A stretch of 56,305 bases of DNA from Sedimenticola sp. (lineage in GTDB: Bacteria; Pseudomonadota; Gammaproteobacteria; Chromatiales; Chromatiaceae). The DNA is taken from assembly GCA_026992075.1 (NCBI GenBank), contig JALXAM010000044.1, forward strand, positions 1 through 56,305, in the 5' to 3' direction. Positions 23,057 to 30,254 of the stretch are shown here, piece after piece (position 1 is the first letter of the stretch; the number at the start of each line of letters is the position of its first letter). Under the pieces are notes generated by a model. That model searched no databases, was not told where the DNA came from, and saw only the letters and a program-made list of their open reading frames with translations. Both the position numbers and the translations under genes were made by a program.

Positions 23057-25213
23057 TTATTTTAATGCTGGCGGTTTCGAAGGCGATTCCGTTTTCTTGG
23101 GTGCGTGCTGATTCTCGAAGGCTACAGAAAGGCAATCGGTTATTGAATAAGCTTTGGGCGCCTTGGCCCAAATTTCCAGGCCTGTCCTCATACAATATTT
23201 TAGCCGAATATCTCCATCAGACTTTTGCGGTGAAGTCGATGTTGCAACCCAGTGGTATTTGGGTCCTTGATTGGTAGGTATGCGCACCATTTTGGCCGCT
23301 CCAAAGCGAAGAGCACGGTCCCTGGATTTTTCAATTATTTCCCGCCCTGCGCGAGAAATCGAAAGGGTGCCTGTTTTGTAATCCGGAATTTCCAGAAGTT
23401 CCATGAGAGGAGGTACCTCGACATGATCCTGCGCCATTCCCTGTACGCGAGCCAGCCAGGCGCCGGTGGCAAAGTAGGCCGAACGATTTCGGGTATCCTG
23501 GTCATCCATATAGGGAACCAGGGACTTTCCATCGGTTCCCAGGAGCTTGGGATCGGTGCCGGATAGCTCCAGTAAAGTGGGAGGAAGATCCAATGCTCGG
23601 ACGGTTGAATTGATGATTCGGTTTTCGTTGCGGCGGGGATCGACGATCAACAGGGGGATCCTGTTACTGGGATCCTTTCCCATGACAGTATTGCCTTGAC
23701 CCCAGGTACCTTTTTCAAAAAGGTCAGTACCGTGATCGCTGAAGATAACGATAATGGTGTTTTTGGCGATTCCCCGCTTTTTGAGGTGTTCAACGATCCT
23801 TTTGACTTCATCGTCGAATCGGCGTACGGCACCATCGTACAGATCGATGATTTGTTGCACGTCGAAGGACTCGGCGCCTTGGGCTTGCCTTTTTGCGATG
23901 TCTTCCGGGGTAAATACTTCCGTAATGCAGAATTTCGCCGGACCTTTATAATCGCGGCCGCTATACAAGGTGTAATATGGGTATTCGCTGCCAAAAGGGC
24001 CGTGAGTGGTCGATATAAACGTCATTATGAAAAAAGGTTTTTCTTTACTCAAAAACCGGTCGATCAATTTTCTGGTGTCCCTTCCGACCTCCGTTGTAAG
24101 AGGGCGGCCAGCAAGGTAATAGAGCTCGGGAAGTAAGATTCTGGATATTTCGTTTTTCGTAAAGAGACTTAGGAACAGTCGAAGATCCTTCGGGCCCTGT
24201 CTGAGCAAATATTTCAGATTCCACTGGTCCGGAGCGGTTTGGATTTCTTCAAATCCAAAATCAAATTTTCCGAGATCCCCTCCTGCCCAATCGGAAACAA
24301 CTCCGGTGGAGTACCCTTCGGCGCGCAGTATCTGGGGAAGCGCTGTAACTGGAAGGTGCACTGAAGAGTCTGGATTGAAATTGCTGGTTATGCCGGTTTG
24401 GCGGGGCCAGGCTCCCGTCAGGAGGGTCGTGAGGCTTGGTGCGGTTCGGGCAATGGGGGTATAGATTTGGGAAAACCAGTATCCCTGTTCAGAGAGCTGG
24501 TCTATGTAGGGGGTAAGCTTGCGATGATAACCTTCGATACCAAAACGATCCGCTCTAAGCGTATCGGAGCCGATGAGGATTATGTTCGGTTTTTGCGGCG
24601 ATTTGGCATGGTTTGTTGGACGCCAGGATGGATGCCGATGTTCGAAGGCGAAAAATGAGATCGTACCAACAAGGGGAATAAGAAAAATAGCAGCGGCAGA
24701 TAGATAATATTTCGATAGAAGAAAGCGGAGGGTATTGACCAGAATGGATAATGCTACAATGCTATAAGTAATATATTTGAACGTCGGAAGCCACTCCGGA
24801 TTTATCCAAAACCAGGCTTTTACAAGGTGGTCTGGGCTGTAAAGCCAGCTTGCCATGATAGTTCCCGGTTCGTGGATGAGTACGGTTGCAAATTGCAGTG
24901 CGGTGCCGATGGCAATGCCCAAGCCCCCTGAGATGAAATTGACAGCCCATTGACGCCGTTTTACCGGCAAAAAGGCTGTTTGAACCAAGGCGCCTAAAAT
25001 CGCCAATAACCATGCTACGAGGAAGGCCAAGAAGGCCAACCGGAAAACGGACCAAGCTGCGTACCCGAAATAGTGGGCTTCGATCTGTTCACGGATGGCA
25101 GGCCCTTGGCGGCTGAAGGCCATTATGGATTTTATGGTCAGTGTCAGCGCGAACAGGGCTGCTGCGGTCGCGGTGGAAGAAAGCAATTTTCCTAACGAAA
25201 TATTCCGCATCAT
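23057..25213 (-). CDS. Membrane-bound sulfatase-family protein with Thr at the nucleophile position
   Basis: A 718-residue alkaline-phosphatase-superfamily protein. About five helices lie in residues 10-190; the catalytic domain starts with NIILIGSDTLRADRFG (D217) and continues with YTPIARTAPSLTTLLTG, where T257-A-P-S-L stands in place of the C/S-x-P-x-R sulfatase signature. FSDHGTDLFEKGTWGQGN supplies the D-H metal ligands. Thr as nucleophile is the phosphotransferase state (LtaS, EptA), so phospho-group transfer is at least as likely as sulfate hydrolysis. The start at 25213 overlaps the TPR gene by four bases, showing coupling; a formylglycine residue is excluded because no Cys is present. 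Confidence 0.8.
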   Translation of the reverse strand: MMRNISLGKLLSSTATAAALFALTLTIKSIMAFSRQGPAIREQIEAHYFGYAAWSVFRLAFLAFLVAWLLAILGALVQTAFLPVKRRQWAVNFISGGLGIAIGTALQFATVLIHEPGTIMASWLYSPDHLVKAWFWINPEWLPTFKYITYSIVALSILVNTLRFLLSKYYLSAAAIFLIPLVGTISFFAFEHRHPSWRPTNHAKSPQKPNIILIGSDTLRADRFGIEGYHRKLTPYIDQLSEQGYWFSQIYTPIARTAPSLTTLLTGAWPRQTGITSNFNPDSSVHLPVTALPQILRAEGYSTGVVSDWAGGDLGKFDFGFEEIQTAPDQWNLKYLLRQGPKDLRLFLSLFTKNEISRILLPELYYLAGRPLTTEVGRDTRKLIDRFLSKEKPFFIMTFISTTHGPFGSEYPYYTLYSGRDYKGPAKFCITEVFTPEDIAKRQAQGAESFDVQQIIDLYDGAVRRFDDEVKRIVEHLKKRGIAKNTIIVIFSDHGTDLFEKGTWGQGNTVMGKDPSNRIPLLIVDPRRNENRIINSTVRALDLPPTLLELSGTDPKLLGTDGKSLVPYMDDQDTRNRSAYFATGAWLARVQGMAQDHVEVPPLMELLEIPDYKTGTLSISRAGREIIEKSRDRALRFGAAKMVRIPTNQGPKYHWVATSTSPQKSDGDIRLKYCMRTGLEIWAKAPKAYSITDCLSVAFENQHAPKKTESPSKPPALK

Positions 25214-25881
25214 TTTTCTCTTGCCATATAACCTTCTGGGCAGTTGATGTTCGCATTCGGAGTTTTTAGGCATTCCAATCTACGCTTTAGGCTGTTCGAT
25301 TTAGGCTTCTTTTCGAGTGCCTTCTCAATGGCTTTAAGAGCTTCATCACGCTGACCCAAGGAAACGGCGAGATCTGCAAAAACGATCACACCTTTTATGT
25401 AATCAGGTTTCAAAGTGACAGCCTTATCGGCATAGTAGAACGCTTTTCCTAGGTCATTCAGTCCCCTATAGGATTTGGAAAGATATATATAAAGTTCCGG
25501 AAGCAACACGAAATCGGGAGTAATCCGCTTTTCCATATATTTTAGTTCTTCTAAAGCATTTTCAAGGAGACGGGTTCTTCGTAGGCTATTGAATTCCAAA
25601 TTCGCTTTTGTCAGGTATAATATTGCCTGGCAATAGTGGTGCATATGGATATAGTTGTTCCCGAAGATCCTGTACCACTTCTTGGTTCTAGGATCGTTCC
25701 TGTCATTTCCCCAGTTGTGGGCTCTTGGTTTGCAGTAAGAGGGGAGTAACTTCAATTCTCTTTCCGACGGGTGAAAGTTTCCAATCGCATGAGAGGTTGC
25801 TGGAAACATCACAAAAATGGCTGTGATAAAAAGCTGTCGTACAATACTATTCGTTACTGTACTCCGTGGCGCGATATTCAT
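25210..25881 (-). CDS. Secreted tetratricopeptide-repeat protein
   Basis: A 223-residue protein. A signal peptide is likely in the first 32 residues (hydrophobic RQLFITAIFVMFPATSHA). The mature N-terminus carries an unusual Cys/Trp/His-rich block: LPSYCKPRAHNWGN, KWYRIFGNNYIHMHHYCQA. Three TPR units follow (ALEELKYMEKRITPDF..., PELYIYLSKSYRGLNDLGKA, DYIKGVIVFADLAVSLGQRD), then a Cys-containing tail. I have the impression that such LPSYC...HHYC proteins recur in exosortase-type polysaccharide loci, but cannot verify this here. Coupled by ATGA overlap to the phosphotransferase-like gene, it may be its periplasmic partner. Confidence 0.72.
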   Translation of the reverse strand: MNIAPRSTVTNSIVRQLFITAIFVMFPATSHAIGNFHPSERELKLLPSYCKPRAHNWGNDRNDPRTKKWYRIFGNNYIHMHHYCQAILYLTKANLEFNSLRRTRLLENALEELKYMEKRITPDFVLLPELYIYLSKSYRGLNDLGKAFYYADKAVTLKPDYIKGVIVFADLAVSLGQRDEALKAIEKALEKKPKSNSLKRRLECLKTPNANINCPEGYMAREK

Positions 25882-25964
25882 TGCTTGTACCTAGTTCCCA
25901 GGAAGTGTTCTGCGAATAACCTTGATAAAAAATGCTGTGTAGAAAAGCAATGTCATTTTGGATT

Positions 25965-26876
25965 TCAAATATTCTTATTCAATATTATGGAGTAAAAAAG
26001 GCTAAGAATCAGTTTTCCATTTGAGTAGGGTGAGTGGCAGAAACCTTCGCAAAGGAGGCGAAGTGCTTTTGCTTTGCTGCCATTTCGATATGATTGCTTT
26101 GCGTAATCCGTAAGCATTCCGGAATAGGCAGCTTTCCAAAACCTCCCTTGGTCTTTTGTTGGTAGCAGGTGCCTGTTTTTTTTCATTACTGTTGTCATGG
26201 AGTTCAGCATCCTAGTTGTATCGCTGCTCATGCTGCCCGGCTGTTTTACTATTACTGTTAGGCAATCATCAATACAATGATAGCTGGTTACTGCTGACAT
26301 TCTCATCCACATGTCAATGTCTTCCAAGCTATTTAGGGATTCATCAAACATGCCAACAATATCAAAAAGGTTGCGGTTTGCCATAACGCCAGATCCGCTT
26401 CCAGGAATTATTCCATTATTAAGGAATATGGAATGCAAAATATCTTGTTGCGTTTCTGGGCATGGCCATTTGTTTAGAAAATTATGTTCTGGGTCTTCCA
26501 CTATGGCGCAAGTAGAACAAAATCCAATGTCAGGGTTGTTTTTCAAGATTTCTACTTGGCGTTCCAGTTTTTTTGGCTTCCAGTAATCATCCGCGTCCAA
26601 AAATGCAATATACTCGCCATTTGATTCCTTGATGCCACGGTTTCTGGCATTGGAAAGGCCGCCATTTCGTTGATCGAAGATTCGAACAACCTGTTCATAG
26701 TGTTTTAGGATCGATCCGGTATCATCAGTGCTGCCATCATTTATCACCAGAATTTCCTTGTGAGGCCAGGTCTGAGCCAGCGCGCTCTCAACCGCCCTCC
26801 GGATGAAAGGAGCGGCGTTGTAGGCGGGAATGATGACGCTGACCAGCGGGCCGGATGATTCAGTCGTCGGCATCAT
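25965..26876 (-). CDS. Family 2 glycosyltransferase
   Basis: A 303-residue GT2 of the WcaA type. VSVIIPAYNAAPFIRRAVES, VINDGSTDDTGSIL, RNGGLSNARNRGI and IAFLDADDYWKPKKLE give the complete nucleotide-binding and DxD region; the acceptor half contains GMFDESLNSLEDIDMWMRM with the family's ED catalytic base. It has no membrane helices and should be a cytoplasmic transferase. Its start lies within the end of the sulfotransferase gene (17-bp overlap), so it is translated from the same message. Confidence 0.88.
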   Translation of the reverse strand: MMPTTESSGPLVSVIIPAYNAAPFIRRAVESALAQTWPHKEILVINDGSTDDTGSILKHYEQVVRIFDQRNGGLSNARNRGIKESNGEYIAFLDADDYWKPKKLERQVEILKNNPDIGFCSTCAIVEDPEHNFLNKWPCPETQQDILHSIFLNNGIIPGSGSGVMANRNLFDIVGMFDESLNSLEDIDMWMRMSAVTSYHCIDDCLTVIVKQPGSMSSDTTRMLNSMTTVMKKNRHLLPTKDQGRFWKAAYSGMLTDYAKQSYRNGSKAKALRLLCEGFCHSPYSNGKLILSLFYSIILNKNI

Positions 26877-27816
26877 ACCCCAGCTCCAGCATCATGGGTC
26901 GAATGGTTTCCAGGATACGTTCTATGGCTTCGGGGTTGTTTTTGCGCCATTTCTGTCGTTCCGGCGGTCCGGTGACGATACTGGTGGGCCGGCGGTCCAG
27001 GCTTGCGGCGAGTCGTTTCAGCTCCGTGCTGAAGGGAATGTCGAGCCGTTCGAATACATTGCCGAACATCGCCACGGGGTCGGATACCATCTCCTCGTAT
27101 CGGATCTGGATCCACTGTTCCGGCGGCACCTTCTCCCTGGCATCCAGGGCCAGCCGGTTGGCGCTGATCCACTGGAAGGCGCAAACCTCTTCCAGGCTGG
27201 CCGAATTGTATTTACGCCAGCCGGGTGCCAGGAAGAAGTGCCACTCGTCGAATTCTCCGTTGTTGATCGCCACGGGTTCGGGAAAAGGACCGAAGAACTG
27301 CGACAGTCCGAACCCTCCATCCACGCGTCCTTTGCGCCAGCCGTCCATCATGGAGCTGATGTTGTCCCTGCCGTCGCGATGGATGAAGACGAATTTCGCC
27401 TTTGGAAACAGCTCCAGCAGATAGGGGATGCGCATCACGTTGATGCAGGTCTTGTCCAGAACCTGGCCGCGGCCAAGCCGCTGGTAGAAAAACCGGAACG
27501 CGGCGTCCCGATGTTCGGGGCGGGCGTCGGCTTCGGTGGCCGCCTCTGACTCCCAGCCGTTGTTCAACGGTCCGTGTAGAGCGTCCCAGAACTGGGGGAT
27601 CTCGTAGCCGAAGGAGAGAAGTTGAGGGGCCGCGGCCAGGGTCTCGTAGGTGATGGTGGTGCCGCTGCGGGAGCAGCCCACCACGAATACCGGGTCGGGC
27701 ATATCCGGTCGGGTGACATCCCACCAGTAGCCTCTTGCGGCCCAACGCAACGCCCGGAGGTTCTTGGCCCGGATTTCGGGATCGAGCAGCTTGCGCAGCT
27801 TGGCGGGGTGAAACAT
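26860..27816 (-). CDS. PAPS-dependent sulfotransferase (second in the locus)
   Basis: A 318-residue sulfotransferase. The 5'-phosphosulfate loop is VVGCSRSGTTITYETL (GCSRSGTT at 47-54) and the 3'-phosphate site is FIHRDGRDNISSM. QWIQIRYEEMVSDPVAMFGNVFERL is the conserved C-terminal segment. It is not closely similar to the sulfotransferase at 8832, so a second glycan position or a second glycan may be sulfated. The gene begins one base after the GT4 stop codon, consistent with a GT4-sulfotransferase-GT2 operon. It is GC-rich, and the composition change to the AT-rich downstream gene is abrupt around 26850. Confidence 0.9.
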   Translation of the reverse strand: MFHPAKLRKLLDPEIRAKNLRALRWAARGYWWDVTRPDMPDPVFVVGCSRSGTTITYETLAAAPQLLSFGYEIPQFWDALHGPLNNGWESEAATEADARPEHRDAAFRFFYQRLGRGQVLDKTCINVMRIPYLLELFPKAKFVFIHRDGRDNISSMMDGWRKGRVDGGFGLSQFFGPFPEPVAINNGEFDEWHFFLAPGWRKYNSASLEEVCAFQWISANRLALDAREKVPPEQWIQIRYEEMVSDPVAMFGNVFERLDIPFSTELKRLAASLDRRPTSIVTGPPERQKWRKNNPEAIERILETIRPMMLELGYDADD

Positions 27817-27817
27817 T

Positions 27818-28987
27818 TCAGGCGGATTCCTGCGTCATTTCGTCCATGATCCGGCGAGTGCTCTGCGCCACCGCTTCCCACGAGAACTTTTCCACGGCAC
27901 GGCGGTGAGCGGCGTCGGCAAGCTCATTCCGGAACTCCGGGTCCTCAAGCAGCCTGGCGATGGCCGTGGCCACCGCTTCAGGACGGGTGCCATCCACCCG
28001 CAGGCCGGTTTCTTCCTGGAGCACCGCGGCGCCGGTTCCCCCTGCGTCGCCGGCGATGGAGGTCTTGCCGCAGGCGGCGGCTTCCATGAACACCATGCCG
28101 AAACCCTCGTTGTCTCCGTCGATTTCCCGGTTGGGCATGAGGAACAGATCACAGGCATTGTACCAGCGGGGCAGGTCCTCCATGGAGACGTGGCCCAGCA
28201 GGTGGACCCGGTCGGTCACCCCCTGTTCCCTTGCCAGGTCGTAGAGGTAATCATGGTCCTCGCCGATGCCGATGATGGCGTAACGTGGCCGGAGCCCTTT
28301 TTCCATCAGCAGCGGAAGGGCGCGGATCACCATGTCGAATCCCTTGCGGCGGCTCAGACGGCCCACCGAAAGCAGCAGGTGCTCGCCCTCCGCCAGGCCG
28401 ATCTGCGCCTTGAGATCGTTGCAGGGCAGTCCCTTGCGGAAGCGGTGCACATCCACGCCCGGAGAGACCAGGGAGATGCGGTTTTCATCGACACCCAGTT
28501 TGAGCAGTTCCTGCCGGGTGAATTCACTGTTGGCGATGAGCCGGTCGGCATGAAGGTAGGCGAAGCGCATGGCCTTGCGCTTCCCCGGCTGGATCCAGGT
28601 GGTGATCTCTTCTCCGTGAGCGTAGATGAGCAGTTTCTTGCGGAACAGCCGGGCGAGCAGCCACCCTACCAACCCTTCCGGCAACACCCGCCCGCAATGG
28701 ATTTGGTCGATGGGGTTGCGCCACAAAACGGCCATCCCTCTGCGCAGCAGGTTGAAATACATGGGCAGGGATTCCGGCTTCAGCCAGGGCTTGCGCGCCA
28801 TGGGAACGCGGTGGATGGTGTTGGCATGCGTTCGATCATGCTCCTTGTCACCTTCCACGGCTGCTGTGATCACATGAATGTTGCGGCCGCCGAGCCTGCG
28901 GTAGACTTCGTCGAACCAGACCGCGGTGCCGCCTTTGGTGGGGAGGAATAGCTCGGTGAGGACCAGGATGTTGTGATTGCTTTCCAT
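27818..28987 (-). CDS. Family 4 glycosyltransferase (GT-B)
   Basis: A 389-residue retaining GT-B enzyme. N-terminal LVLTELFLPTKGGTAVWFDEV and YAHGEEITTWI; C-terminal LLLSVGRLSRRKGFDMVIRAL and NREIDGDNEGFGMVFMEAAACGK, in which E-x7-E is complete. Such enzymes add one sugar to an undecaprenyl-linked acceptor in the cytoplasm. The TKGGTAVWF loop is common in exosortase-associated GT4 proteins, but specific family assignment would need a profile search. Confidence 0.9.
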   Translation of the reverse strand: MESNHNILVLTELFLPTKGGTAVWFDEVYRRLGGRNIHVITAAVEGDKEHDRTHANTIHRVPMARKPWLKPESLPMYFNLLRRGMAVLWRNPIDQIHCGRVLPEGLVGWLLARLFRKKLLIYAHGEEITTWIQPGKRKAMRFAYLHADRLIANSEFTRQELLKLGVDENRISLVSPGVDVHRFRKGLPCNDLKAQIGLAEGEHLLLSVGRLSRRKGFDMVIRALPLLMEKGLRPRYAIIGIGEDHDYLYDLAREQGVTDRVHLLGHVSMEDLPRWYNACDLFLMPNREIDGDNEGFGMVFMEAAACGKTSIAGDAGGTGAAVLQEETGLRVDGTRPEAVATAIARLLEDPEFRNELADAAHRRAVEKFSWEAVAQSTRRIMDEMTQESA

Positions 28988-29047
28988 GACGCGCTCTATT
29001 ATCGCCCGATCCGATGGCGGATTTCGTGAACTGCCGCTTTTTCCCGG

Positions 29048-30094
29048 TCAGGCGTGCATTCTGTGCCATGCGGCCTGGATCCGCTGCCAGGGGGGTACGG
29101 GACGCCGTTGGCGCAATAACCGGGCAACCTCCCGGGGGTGCAGGAAACGGGTCTCCGGCAGGGTGCGCAGCGTCTCCCGGATCAGGGTGTCCAGGCTGTC
29201 CAGCGACGCCTGCGTTCGCCCGCTGGTGAAATTGAAACGGTGGGTTTCCAGCAGGGCCGGTTCCCGCCTCGACCACTTTCTGCCGATTTCCGGCAGCAGT
29301 TTCTCCGCAGTGTGCCCCATGGCCGGCTCGAAATAGAGATCCCGTACCAGGGTGGTGAGCCCGGAAGGCAGGCGCCTGCCATTGACCTCCTCTCGATCCG
29401 GGGGGGCAAGGTTTCCCTTCTCGTCCCGGCCGGTGTAACGCCTCCCGGGGGTGATGAGCACTTCGACGCCCTGTCGGGCATATTCCCCTTCTACCTCGCT
29501 GGTCCAGAGAAAAGTGGGAGGGACCACCACATGGGGAGCGAAGCCGAAACAGCGCCGGAATTCCCGGATCTCTTCGTCAACCGCCGTCTCGACGGCTTTT
29601 CCCGACAGGGTACGGGAGGGGAGCCGGCGGGCATCCAGCCAGCGGCTTTGCAACCAGGAAGGCAGTTTCTCGGTATGCCAGGGTTCTTCCGCCAAGGCCT
29701 GCGCCAGTGCCGGGTTGCGATCCAGTTCCGCCATGAGATTGTCGGGCCAGTAGTGGGCCAGGCCGTGGAGCTGAAGATAAAAGAGCTTTTCGCGCGCACC
29801 CTGTTTCAATACTTCGACAAGGGGGCGAAAATCGGGCTCATGCAGGTAGCGCGCCGCATAGCTCCCGGTTGCCTGGATCGTTGGCATGTCCGGGATGGAG
29901 AGCACAACGCCGATGGTCATCACCGGGTGGCGGCCCATTCTGTCGGTATGGCGTTTCAGTACGGAGCGGATCTGCTCCAGTGCCAGGGCGTGGGTTTCCG
30001 GCCCCGGCCCCCAGTCGTCACTCTCGATGACCAGCACAGGGTGTTCCAGGGCGGGAGCGAGAATGGTTCTGGCGCGTTTCAGCAGATGTCTCAT
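29048..30094 (-). CDS. Polysaccharide-deacetylase-like protein of unknown specificity
   Basis: A 348-residue protein. VLVIESDDWGPGPETHAL gives the DD motif of NodB-fold enzymes, LFYLQLHGLAHYWP an H-x-x-x-H site, and VVPPTFLWTSEVEGEYARQGVEV the third conserved segment. LLETHRFNFTSGRTQ carries a late histidine. No signal peptide or membrane helix is seen. It precedes the GT4 gene on the same strand by 60 bp. Whether it removes acetyl groups or has another hydrolase role cannot be told. Confidence 0.7.
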   Translation of the reverse strand: MRHLLKRARTILAPALEHPVLVIESDDWGPGPETHALALEQIRSVLKRHTDRMGRHPVMTIGVVLSIPDMPTIQATGSYAARYLHEPDFRPLVEVLKQGAREKLFYLQLHGLAHYWPDNLMAELDRNPALAQALAEEPWHTEKLPSWLQSRWLDARRLPSRTLSGKAVETAVDEEIREFRRCFGFAPHVVVPPTFLWTSEVEGEYARQGVEVLITPGRRYTGRDEKGNLAPPDREEVNGRRLPSGLTTLVRDLYFEPAMGHTAEKLLPEIGRKWSRREPALLETHRFNFTSGRTQASLDSLDTLIRETLRTLPETRFLHPREVARLLRQRRPVPPWQRIQAAWHRMHA

Positions 30095-30254
30095 CGTTGA
30101 ATCCTTGCGCGGTGCCGGGAGGAGCTCTCCTGTATCGCTGTCCCGGATGCAGTACCATCATACGCGATTGGCCTCCATGAGGCGCCCGGTGGCACAGGTT
30201 CTGTGATGAGATTCATTGGCCAGGGAAAAGGAACGGGGGAACTGGGTTTTGCTC

